Shown in pieces: positions 1 through 7,854 of a stretch of 13,037 nucleotides of DNA. The stretch is taken from assembly GCA_028565635.1 (NCBI GenBank), contig JAOXYB010040905.1, positions 1-13,037 on the forward strand, in the 5' to 3' direction. This stretch comes from Phoronis ovalis. Lineage: Eukaryota; Phoronida; Phoronidae. A program made the position numbers and the translations under genes. Below the pieces are notes generated by a model, which was given only the letters and a program-made list of their open reading frames with translations, had not been told where the DNA came from and ran no database searches. Numbering within the stretch: the stretch's first letter is position 1; each line of letters begins with the position of its first letter.

Positions 1-130
1 TTGTAAGTAATCGAGGTCAAAATTATATCAGACCTGCGCTTTGACCTGTATTTACCCTGTGCCGAATATGAAACCGAAATATGAAGCTGTTATCGCGAGA
101 CAAAGAAAGTGTTACATACGACGACGACAC

Positions 131-161
131 TATGCCCATTCCACTATGGTGGATGGGCATA
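131..161. repeat. Hairpin-forming inverted repeat
   Basis: TATGCCCAT (131-139), one unpaired T, CCAC (141-144), loop TATG, GTGG (149-152), ATGGGCATA (153-161): 13 base pairs with one bulged base. It follows a short ACG triplet run (119-127). Confidence 0.75.
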
Positions 162-175
162 AAAAACGGATCAGT

Positions 176-230
176 TCTGCTATTTGGTCAAAAACTGAAT
201 ACTCTCTGCTAATCTGGTCCCAAAACTGGA
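176..230 (+). repeat. Two-copy direct repeat, 29-bp spacing
   Basis: TCTGCTATTTGGTC with AAAAACTGAA (from 176) is repeated as TCTGCTAATCTGGTCC with CAAAACTGGA (from 205). It is diverged and contained within the CpG-richer left flank. Confidence 0.6.
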
Positions 231-273
231 TCCAGTGTTACAGCACATCCCTATATAGACCGAACCCTGAATT

Positions 274-286
274 CCCCCCCCCCCCC
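274..286 (+). repeat. Homopolymer run of 13 C
   Basis: Thirteen consecutive C, rare in this AT-rich sequence and likely variable in length or prone to sequencing error. Confidence 0.9.
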
Positions 287-799
287 AATGTGTTAGCTGG
301 CGAGAGTTTTTATTTTAAAATAAATAAACATGATTCAGTCATGTCTTCTCCTGTGTCGTACAATACGATATTGATTCCGTTATCTTTCCTCAAAAGTTAA
401 ATAACCATACTTTAAGACGGTGTGCAGCCTAAACTCAAATAAAATCCGTCAGTTTAAAGGATTTTAGTCTCAAAATGGACCCGTTTTAAGGTTTTCTCTT
501 GGAAAAATCTATATAGGCCAACAATGTCACCAGCCTTCATACATTAAATTCAATTAATTATGATAATAGTATTATATTACTTAATGAAACAAAAAAAAGC
601 GAGTGATGTCAACAGTATATTTTTTCTGGAAAAAATAACCAGCATACTCATTTTTATTTCTGCATCATGAAATGCATATTCTCTAAAATAACTTCATTTA
701 CATAAAAAACTAAACAAAAGATTTCACAAGAACAGTTTTTACAAGCATACAAAATAATAACTTTTCTGTAAATGATTGATAACGAGATTTGACTTCAAA

Positions 800-1061
800 G
801 TTCTTATAAGATACTGAAAGCTTGATTTATTACATGGCCTCAGAATCCCAGAATGTGTTTCAATAAACATAATTAAGACAAAAATCAGATTACACTGATA
901 TAGACAGTAAACATGTTTCTTCACTACAGAAATTGATGTCTCAGAATAGGACAACTTGCAGAGAAAATTACAATTTAAGTTGTCCAATATACATTTGCAC
1001 AAGTTTTTGCAGGTCCATATATACAATCAGCATAGCACTAAAGCTTATATTTTGGTGATCT
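800..1061 (-). other. LSM5: LSM5 3' UTR with polyadenylation signal
   Basis: On the minus strand the first AATAAA after the stop is at 826-831, about 230 nt downstream. Cleavage would be expected near 800-815. A second AATAAA at 653-658 could give a longer 3' end. The minus-strand open frame at 739-1026 falls inside this UTR and is not a gene. Confidence 0.6.
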
Positions 1062-1097
1062 TTACCCTTGTTCAGGGCCTTCTCCACCAGGTACCAA
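1062..1097 (-). CDS. LSM5: LSM5 coding exon 5 and stop
   Basis: Thirty-six bases encoding [11 protein letters not shown] then TAA. The LVPGGEGPE ending is the hallmark C-terminus of Lsm5 and separates it from the other Lsm paralogues. Confidence 0.96.
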   Translation of the reverse strand: MVPGGEGPEQG

Positions 1098-3572
1098 CTA
1101 AAAAGGAAAACAACACATTACATCAAGATTAAATTGTAACTTTTTCCCACAACCACAGCACAGATAAATTTCCACAATAATGCCTCCTCCACTAGACCAA
1201 GGCAAATTAAATATTTTTGAATATTTTTCGAGGTGTTAAACAGTATTGTCACCATATATGGAAGTACTTTAGGACAATTGCTAAGTTTCTTAAATGTCAA
1301 CTATCTGATTGATACTAGACAGCACCCGTGGTAAACCAGATCTTGATAGAGATGTAGGTCACATAAGGCCGAGTTCAGACATGTTCATGTGACTCTCACA
1401 GGCAAAACATAATGATGCAAGAGTTTCAAAAATGCCCCATTAAATATGATACCATTGACCCCAAAATTTGAGGAACCCGAGCCATCATTGATACCTACGA
1501 TGTGTGAAAAGATCATGATTCTACATGTAATAGTTTTTAAGATATTTGGTGGAAAGAGTGACAGACGGACACTCGAGATTTAGTAGTTTAGATGTACTAA
1601 TAGCCAGAAAGTCATGACAATATAAATATATTTATAGGTAAAATTAATAAAATACACAAATAACTAGAGCATACTACTTCTAATTCCAGGAAGAAAATTT
1701 TACTGCTGGGAACATATAGTCTGAATTAGATAACATCCACCAGAGGTCACTAGCAACAATGAGAATTTAAGTTTCCTTATGCTCAAATTGTTTGTTCCAC
1801 AGTTCAATAAATAAATATCTAAATTTTTCCCAGAAAAAGATTCATGGAGATTTCAAAATAGTGTTGTACTAACCATTGTGATATTGTTTCCATTCAGTAA
1901 TATTTGGTCTAATTTTGTTACCCGTCTTCCCTCCGGTGTGCTTTCACTGAAATAAACAAAGTTTTACAGCATTACATGAGAAAAAACAAGCAGATATTTG
2001 AAGTGTATTGCCAATGTTATAAATCCAGAGAATTATTTTATTATATTACATATGTCACATACGTAGAACAATTGCAATACGTTGTCAGCTTGACTTAAAT
2101 ATAAATTAAATACTTACAATTCTGTGACATCTTCTAAAACCATGTCTAGTTATTTTGTAAAGGAGCAATACTTTCAGCAATAAACATATGTTTCAATCTT
2201 AGTAAATTTTATACTTGCAATAAAAAGGATTGACCTACACGAGATATAACAGACAAATCTTAACTATATATTCCACCACTATATTAATTTATGTTTGCGC
2301 AATTTCGCATGGTGTGCTTTTTAAGCAAAATTAATTTTAAACTAGTAACATGCTATTTGGCAGTGTCCACAAAAAATCTCTCCATTGATAACGAACAATG
2401 GTCTGACTGATCTTCCATCCGCTAAAAAGCAATCTTTAACCACCATTTAATTACATTGATACTGCTGAAAAGGTGGCGTTGATCCTCTGCTAGAGTCATA
2501 CATAGAAAAGATAACACTAGTAAACAATTGTTAGCATGCTAAAGGATACTGACAAAATCATCAAATCCCAATAATGTCCCAACAATTTCTTTATCCGACT
2601 TCATGATGATGTGAATACGAGAACCAATACATTTGTCAACCAGTTCTGCAAATACAGAATAGAAATTTTAGTCCACGCTATACAATTTGTCCTTTTTAGC
2701 AAAATTAGTTAAAGGACATAAGCTCAGTTAGTCTGAATACCTGCAGCCCTACCACTAATACTAGAATTATGGCACTCTATTACTGCCAAGTATCTAAATC
2801 ATCGTGGAGACGAATATGGCCACCAATATGAATTAATTGCTCCTACCATTGGTTTTATATTGCAGAGCACTGTTTTATTTTCTACTACATTATTTGTTGT
2901 ACAAGCACATTAGTTTATTGCAAGGTACCCAGGGGAAAACTGTCATTCAATTAATACATTATATACATGTACCACTCCAATGGACCCCTTTTTCAGCTCC
3001 TACATTTACGACATGTTTTTCAAGCTTCTCAGTCTTTTTTTTTTTTTTTTTAATAATTGTTTACCACGGTATATTTCTTAAAAACTCATTTATGACAGGT
3101 ATGGAAAACTAAACTCTGTAAATTTTCACATGTTCATTTACCACAGGGTATCTAGTTTGAGAGTTAATTATAATGTCAATACTCATACTCATAGACATAT
3201 AGTAATTTTTAGTATACTTTTTATGGTTTTTTATTTACAACAGGGTATATTTTGGTAACCTTTATTTACTACAAGCTTCGCGACTGCGCATATTACAAGA
3301 TTTTGGACTGTTTGTTATAGTGGAAAACACAAAGGACAAGCATTAGACTGGCTAAAAGTAAAATGCAAACTCGTGCTTTGGTTTGACAGAATTTGTGTGT
3401 GAAACGATCTGCTCACTCACTCAGCCTTCACCCGAGAATTTCGTGTGTCTTAATCACTATCATCGTTTATGCTGATAATGGACTATGGTAATTCATATCT
3501 CAAAGGGGTATTACATTTATAAGATACGTTACCCAGTGGTAGCAATTGATGTGGAGTAGCAAGACTTGTCAT
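1062..3572 (-). CDS. LSM5: LSM5, U6 snRNA-associated Sm-like protein, complete spliced gene
   Basis: Coding exons are 3533-3572, 2550-2645, 2118-2145, 1874-1946 and 1062-1097 on the minus strand. Together they make 273 nt, or 90 residues plus TAA, close to the 91 residues of human LSM5. Known role: Lsm5 is one subunit of the heteroheptameric Lsm2-8 ring, which binds the U-rich 3' end of U6 snRNA in the nucleus, and of the cytoplasmic Lsm1-7 ring, which promotes decapping and mRNA decay. Visible: Sm1 fold at about residues 15-54 ([24 protein letters not shown]) with the RNA-contacting D43-F-V-N46 pattern. Sm2 is at 70-80 ([11 protein letters not shown]), with Asn where most Sm proteins have Arg, as is usual for Lsm5. 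The C-terminus is [11 protein letters not shown]. Intron phases are 1, 1, 2 and 0; every junction is GT-AG and restores the frame. The start at 3572 gives [13 protein letters not shown], aligning with the family N-terminus. I am confident of identity and structure; only the 5' UTR is open. Confidence 0.96.
1098..1873 (-). other. LSM5: LSM5 intron 4 (776 bp) with a repeat relic
   Basis: A U2-type intron, donor GTTAGT and acceptor TTTTCCTTTTTAG, phase 0. A degenerate dispersed-repeat segment sits at about 1440-1572. The rest is AT-rich with nothing else recognised. Confidence 0.88.
1440..1572. repeat. Diverged mollusc-type dispersed repeat relic
   Basis: The order ATTGACCCCAAAAT, a central GATCATGATTCTA, then TATTTGGTGGAAAGAGTGACAG and GACGGAC resembles dispersed repeats common in bivalve genomes, which end in GACAGACGGAC-type runs. 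Assigned from memory of that wording; no family name is claimed. It lies inside LSM5 intron 4. Confidence 0.4.
1874..1946 (-). CDS. LSM5: LSM5 coding exon 4 (linker and Sm2)
   Basis: Seventy-three bases encoding residues 55-79: [15 protein letters not shown], then [10 protein letters not shown]. The acceptor is TTTGTTTATTTCAG and the donor ATG|GTTAGT. The 171-bp intron 3 before it has a normal U2 pyrimidine tract. Sm2 motif residues L72-N-G-N-N-I77 are intact. Confidence 0.96.
2118..2145 (-). CDS. LSM5: LSM5 coding exon 3 (28-nt microexon)
   Basis: Twenty-eight bases encoding NMVLEDVTE and two bases of Phe55. The upstream junction completes Asn46 (A+AC). The downstream donor is ACAGAATT|GTAAGT, a strong U1 match. 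The exon supplies the Asn of the Sm1 RNA-binding loop, so skipping it (28 nt) would both remove that residue and shift the frame. Confidence 0.95.
2146..2549 (-). other. LSM5: LSM5 intron 2, predicted U12-type (minor spliceosome) intron
   Basis: The donor reads GTATCCTTT, a perfect match to the GT-subtype U12 5' splice site. The acceptor end reads GCTCCTTTACAAAATAACTAG. It contains TCCTTTAC, close to the U12 branch consensus TCCTTRAC, with the branch A about 12 nt from the junction and no polypyrimidine tract, both typical of U12 introns. Length is 404 bp, phase 1, splitting the Asn46 codon (A|AC). The assignment is inference from splice-site sequence; the intron boundaries themselves are fixed by the protein. 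Confidence 0.88.
2550..2645 (-). CDS. LSM5: LSM5 coding exon 2 (Sm1 core)
   Basis: Ninety-six bases encoding residues 14-46, from [13 protein letters not shown] through LLGFDDFV and the first base of Asn46. This exon carries the first Sm beta strands and the Asp-Phe-Val part of the uridine-binding loop. It ends GATTTTGTCA|GTATCCTTT, a U12-type donor. Confidence 0.96.
3035..3051 (+). repeat. Homopolymer run of 17 T
   Basis: Seventeen T on the plus strand (poly-A on the LSM5 sense strand) inside LSM5 intron 1. No target-site duplication or retroposon body was recognised beside it. Confidence 0.9.
3058..3276 (+). repeat. Spaced degenerate repeats of TTTACCACAGGGTAT
   Basis: Copies: TTTACCACGGTATATTT (about 3060), TTTACCACAGGGTATCT (about 3137), TTTACAACAGGGTATATTT (about 3234) and a partial TTTACTACAAG (about 3263). 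Spacings are about 77, 97 and 29 bp. They lie inside LSM5 intron 1. Confidence 0.5.
3533..3572 (-). CDS. LSM5: LSM5 coding exon 1
   Basis: Forty bases encoding [13 protein letters not shown] plus the first base of Glu14. The donor is CTGG|GTAACG, a weak match to the U1 consensus. The next exon supplies AA to complete GAA. The QLLPLE segment matches the family start. The upstream minus-strand sequence is purine-rich 5' UTR (GACAGGAAGACAGAAAA before the ATG). Confidence 0.93.
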
Positions 3573-3795
3573 TTTTCTGTCTTCCTGTCCTCCCTCGCTG
3601 CACGAAAAGAACAAAGCTAGACATAGTATAGAAACCGCTTCAGCGTATAATCAATTCACATAGAGAAATACGGATTTTTGCATAAACTTATTGCTTTCTA
3701 AATTATGTATGCATAACCTTTTTTCTAAAAATACAAATCAAGGTATGATTATTTTCTAAAACACAAAATACAGTTTGTGTAGACTAATCCTGGTC

Positions 3796-3825
3796 TGACC
3801 CTATTTGACCCGCGGGATTTGACCT
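3796..3825 (-). promoter_or_regulatory. Cluster of three nuclear-receptor-like half-sites
   Basis: On the minus strand AGGTCA (3820-3825), GGGTCA (3806-3811) and GGGTCA (3796-3801) lie in the same orientation. The two GGGTCA copies form a direct repeat with 4-nt spacing (DR4). The palindrome CCCGCGGG (3809-3816) overlaps the middle. DR4 elements are bound by receptors of the TR/LXR type in vertebrates; binding here is inference. Confidence 0.4.
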
Positions 3826-3837
3826 GTATCGTCGTAC

Positions 3838-3846
3838 ACCGGAAGT
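3838..3846 (+). promoter_or_regulatory. ETS-family binding site
   Basis: ACCGGAAGT matches the ETS/GABPA consensus exactly. It lies about 110 bp before the plus-strand start codon and about 265 bp from the LSM5 start, so it could serve both promoters. Confidence 0.6.
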
Positions 3847-3951
3847 AGACGGAACCAAGCGATCGAAATCAATGGAAGTGTACAGACGATAGGCTTTGAA
3901 AATGAATGAAAATATTTCTTGATTTTTACCACCACTGGATTATTTAGAAGG

Positions 3952-4018
3952 ATGAATTCAAAGGATAGTGCGAAGAATGTCCAAAAGGGCATTGATATTG
4001 CAAAATTTTATCAACCAG
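3952..4018 (+). CDS. First coding exon of an unidentified spliced gene
   Basis: ATG at 3952 has A at -3 and opens a frame of 22 codons plus one base: MNSKDSAKNVQ, then KGIDIAKFYQP and a split codon beginning with G. It ends CAACCAG|GTATGT, a good U2 donor. Read past the donor, the frame stops within two codons, as expected for an exon. The peptide is charged, Lys-rich and probably helical, with no signal peptide or membrane segment. I do not recognise the family. It lies head-to-head with LSM5 and probably shares its promoter. A second frame (ATG at 3977, MSKRALILQNFINQ) also runs to the same donor but uses a later ATG. The remaining exons are not confidently located and may lie beyond the window. 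Confidence 0.55.
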
Positions 4019-7000
4019 GTATGTAGATTTCAGAAAATTTTGAATGAAATGTCGGAGATATTTGACAATCTTGAAAAAGGCATTTTCTATTTTTATTATC
4101 ATTTACATAGAAAGTGGGTTGGTCTGTTGGTAACATCCGAGTGCTTTGTTTGCCATAATACTTAGTCGATTTTAAGAAACTTATAGAATTTTTTTTGAAA
4201 TAATTAAAATGAGAACTCAGTTACTGTTGTTTACATAGATCATAAGACCATGGAGTTTGGGAAGTTCACTTGTCTGTGAAGAACACTAATCATGCTGTAT
4301 AGGTCACGTTTAGGTTATCAGGGAAATACCAGCAAAGAGACTGTGAATCATTTATTTTGTTGCTTCCATGTGACATGATATCAGCACTCATTATTCAAGT
4401 ACACAAACGTGTTGATTTACATTTTTCTCATTTATTCATTACTAGTTTAGCACATATCACCATTGTTTATCTTAAAAATATTCTTGTTTTTATTTTACAC
4501 AATAGTTTCTTTATACTTCTAGCTTGTCTAAACATTTAATTGTGTAAGAAGCTAAAGTTTGATATTATTGTTCAAAACATATTATAACCAATTGGTTTCT
4601 CAAAAAAGAAACTTCATACCATTTAATAATATACCTTTTCATTAAACTATTTATGTCTAAATACTGATGCTAAATGGCTAATGATGTCTCTGTTATGTCA
4701 GCATATCAAATTAAACTTTTCTTCATTTGGCTGTCTAGACTGTTGTTACTGTAACAGTTTCTTGCCACAAATTATTCTGAATAAGGGACAAACTTTATGC
4801 CATTCTTTCATTAAACCTTTGGAATGATTTTTTATAAGCATACAACAGTTACGAATTATAATCTGTAGCTTAAGTTCCTATTAACTGTAAACCTCCGAAA
4901 ATGTAATTATGCAACAAGTTTATACTGTGATAGACTGATAGGGTGTATTTAATTTGACTTGTGGTCTCTGTCAATTCTATTGCAAATGGTGTTATAATGT
5001 AGTACTATATCTTTCATTGAGAACTTAATATGGAAATAGCTTTGCTACACATTTTACCATACCACGTTTTAATGTAATAGGCAAATTGTCATCATGTTCT
5101 GAAGACAGTTGAACACTTTAGGCCTTTGCTGAGCTATCATCATTTGTCTTTCACTAAAATCTTACTGAATAAATTCTTTGTTTAAGCAAGCCATAATTTT
5201 TTTGTTTAAGTTATATACATGATTGGCAAGCCCAGAAGCTGAACATTGATCAGTATAATCACATAATGTGTGAATAAGAAAATCCAATACATTTTATTAT
5301 ATTGATTTGTACATAGTGAACTCCAGTTAAAAGTGCTGTTCAAAGAGAACTGGTTTGTTTTACCAAGTAAAATTGGCTTTTTAAGCTTAGGACAGTGCTA
5401 AAGCTTTGTCTATACAAAGTACTAATTAGTGAGAGCTTATGTCAACATTTGGCAGTGTACAAAATGGTAACCATGTTCAATGCTGTTAAACTTAAATTGC
5501 CTGTTCAATTTTAATTAATTATGCTTCATGGATGTTTGTGATTATTTGTAAAATGTATGCCTGGATGTATGGTGTTTCTAGCTTGCAGAACTTTTTTGTT
5601 CCTTTAGAAGTAATAAAATTGAATATTCAACTGTATAACCATCTAACAAATGCAGAAAGTATAATTTTAGATACTTCACATGTTTAGCTGTGTATGGTAT
5701 AACACTTTGTTTTTTACATAGCAAGTCTGCTATGGATTGGTTAATAAAATTTCTAGAATGCTTTCAAGTTATTGTTGTTTCATGATATATGTTTCAATAA
5801 ATTTCACAAAGTTCAACCTGCATAAAACTATTAAATATTAGTATACAGTAAAGTGTAAATAAATATACAGTTATCTTCACATTTGCTTTATGGCTAATCG
5901 CAACTCTAGATCACAGTTGCCTTTATTTTGAACTCTGTATGTATCAAAGATAATTGTTGTTTTTTTTTGAGATGCAAACAAATAGTTTGTGTTGGATCAT
6001 TGTTAATTTCTTAGTGTCACATATCAATAGCTTAGCAGCAGTCAGATTATTATCAGTGATTTTATATTCCTGTACCATATAGTACTAAGCCAGGCTGAAT
6101 TTGTAAACTGAATTAAGGGAGTCCTATTAGTGGTATTACTTGCCTGTCACTTGCTTGATCAAAGTAAACACTGTTTTAGGTTGATTTAATATTTTAAAAA
6201 AAACTTGATTGAAACTTGTCAGAGCTGTGGCTCTGAAGAATTCTCTGTTTTCTGTCTTTTATAGAGGAACCTTTAGTTGTTTATATTGAGGTTTTATATT
6301 GTATACCAATCCCAAGAAGAGAAGAATTCTCAAGACTGAATAAATATCTTCTTTATTATTTATTTTTATGCTTTTATCTCTATCCACCAATATCCTAATG
6401 GTGTCAGATACCTATGTGGTCATTCTTGTATTCTAACAAGATTGTATCATGTTCTGTTTCAACCAAAATAATTTGATTATAAAGTACACTTAGTAATTAT
6501 TACCAAAATGCATTCTGATACATTGAAACAAATTCAAAGCCATGGTGTTCACTATTTTCAAACACCATACTTTTCTGTAAAGACCAGAACATTAAATAAT
6601 TGCTTCTCTTTAAAAGCTTCCATATATTTGTATATATGCTGCTTAAGATTTTTTTTTCTGTCTGACAGTAAGCTGATGTATTATTCATCAGAGAATGTTA
6701 TTTTTATAGCATACTAAGTTATAATTGCTTTAACAATGGCAATCATTTTGATGTTCGATCCACCATTTGTCTTAATTTATTCTGGTAACCATATGTGAGA
6801 CCATTTAACAAGTAAGCTTTTATAATTAGCCTGTATAATTAGTAATAATGTATATTGTCCATTGTCTTTATTGCCTTCCTTGGATTCCTTAGGCCATAGA
6901 ATATAATTTATTTGTTTAAAGGTTCTACTAGCTGTAACTTATTCCCTACCAATGGATTAATACTTATCACACATCACTTTTATATATGTTTAGGCATTAT

Positions 7001-7670
7001 TACAATAATCATTGAGTGTTTTTGTACTCTGTTTTGTCAAAATCTTTTAGACCATGTAATTTTGACTGATAGAGTCTTAGCTTTTTTTGTTTACCAATAA
7101 AATATTGAAAGGCAAATCTGTTTAGCTACAGTTCAAATAACAAATTGATTTCCCTAGGATTGATTCTATTTTTTTCCTTTACGAAAATTCAATGTTTTCT
7201 CACAAAATTCACTCTTCAGAGACATTGCACTATCAGTGGTGGACATGGTATGAAGCTTTCTGGTGACATTATCGGACTGATGAGCAATCCTGTTTTGTAG
7301 CACCCCTATAAAGTCTTCACTTCGGATTTGCTTGAAAAGATATATCATTCTTAGAATACCTTATTGGTTCTCTCATTGTGTATACACATCATGTATCATG
7401 CATTTCTTCTTTGTGATGAGTGGAGATATTACCATAACAAATTGTGCATCTCTGCTTTTAGTTTGTACAATGAATTTTATTTAGGATTTCTGAGGAAGTC
7501 TGCTCCTTATTATATGATGCAGGAGCTATTTTTTTTAATATTCAAAATTTTGCAGTGTATGTTGCAAAACAAGCTAGAATGCTGCTGGCAGACAGATCCT
7601 TGCCAAAAGCATGCTGCACAAAACTCTACATGTAGTATATGCTTTATGTTGCTTATGGTGGGGCTGCCAA
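4019..7670 (+). other. Probable start of a long intron; no gene recognised
   Basis: AT-rich sequence (roughly two thirds A+T or more) with frequent stops in all frames. Open frames of about 60-100 codons here have low-complexity, hydrophobic translations expected from AT-rich DNA. The one item of note is a strong acceptor, TTTTCTGTCTTTTATAG, ending at 6264. The frame matching the phase of the 3952-4018 exon stays open after it to a TAA at 6396-6398. I see no tRNA, snRNA or transposon ends. Confidence 0.5.
6265..6398 (+). CDS. Candidate later exon of the plus-strand gene (weak)
   Basis: It follows one of the best polypyrimidine acceptors in the region. In the phase left by the 3952-4018 exon it reads E, EPLVVYIEVLYC, IPIPRREEFSRLNKYLL and on to TAA, 44 codons in all. 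The first part looks protein-like and the last part is AT-driven. An AATAAA lies inside the frame (6339-6344). This could be a terminal exon, the start of an internal exon, or chance. Confidence 0.2.
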
Positions 7671-7673
7671 TAT

Positions 7674-7826
7674 GAAGGTTGGGATTTTTGAACCTTCTAG
7701 GATATTTCAGGGTGGGCATTTTGTGTTGAGGGATATTTTTGGGTGAGATTTTTTATTGTTTCTAAAATGTTTTTTTTCAGGGTGGGTGTTTTTGCAATTC
7801 TGGGGATATTTCAGGGCAGGGTTTGT
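7674..7826. repeat. Degenerate tandem repeat, unit about 30 bp
   Basis: Units ending in a TTTTTG-like run recur at about 7690, 7723, 7794 and 7824 with the core CAGGGTGGGCATTTTG / CAGGGTGGGTGTTTTTG. GGATATTTCAGGG occurs twice (near 7700 and 7802). Spacing is near 30-33 bp or a multiple. On the minus strand it reads as repeated CAAAAA-CCCACCCTGAAATATCC. A GC-rich tail, TACCCCTGGGCCGCACACCC at about 7826-7846, follows directly and looks like part of the same element. The minus-strand open frames at 7510-7719 and 7707-7892 are products of this repetition. Confidence 0.6.
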
Positions 7827-7854
7827 ACCCCTGGGCCGCACACCCCTACCAAAA

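Larger units (their letters stand above)
1..652. other. Left flank downstream of LSM5
   Basis: The first 300 bp have more CpG than the rest and hold a hairpin, a two-copy direct repeat and a 13-C run. After about 300 the sequence is AT-rich. The plus-strand frame at 41-400 crosses the C run and the direct repeat and has no recognisable domain, so I do not call it a gene. Confidence 0.45.
2646..3532 (-). other. LSM5: LSM5 intron 1 (887 bp)
   Basis: A U2-type intron. The acceptor is TTCTATTCTGTATTTGCAG. It contains a 17-T run at 3035-3051 (plus strand), degenerate repeats of TTTACCACAGGGTAT between 3058 and 3276, and a CpG-bearing CGCGACTGCGCA at 3279-3290 that resembles an NRF1 site. The plus-strand open frame at 2837-3112 lies wholly in this intron and looks non-coding. 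Confidence 0.9.
3573..3951. promoter_or_regulatory. Probable bidirectional promoter between LSM5 and the plus-strand gene
   Basis: The two start codons are 379 bp apart and point away from each other. The interval has more CpG than its surroundings. It contains ACCGGAAGT at 3838-3846, a canonical ETS/GABP-type site of the kind common in divergent housekeeping promoters. CTTCCTGT at 3581-3588 is a weaker ETS-like core on the minus strand beside the LSM5 start. No TATA box is placed convincingly for either gene. Transcription starts are not determined; the plus start is probably near 3800-3900. Two short upstream ORFs (ATG at about 3872 and 3902) precede the plus-strand start. Confidence 0.7.

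Noticed and set aside
41-400. Plus-strand 119-codon open frame
   Set aside because: It runs through a hairpin, a direct repeat and the 13-C run, and its translation has no domain or sensible composition.
739-1026. Minus-strand 95-codon frame
   Set aside because: It lies in the LSM5 3' UTR; Cys/Ile/Leu-rich AT-driven translation with no family resemblance.
2837-3112. Plus-strand 91-codon frame
   Set aside because: It lies inside LSM5 intron 1 on the opposite strand, is hydrophobic and runs through a 17-T tract that gives a poly-Phe stretch.
3968-4165. Plus-strand 65-codon frame through the first exon of the unidentified gene
   Set aside because: It reads through the GTATGT donor into intron; the ATG at 3952 in another frame is earlier and better placed.
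7814-7854. Exon-like segment reading GLYPWAAHPYQN between TTTCAG and GTAAGG
   Set aside because: It falls in the GC-rich tail of the degenerate repeat, so repeat-derived sequence is the simpler explanation.
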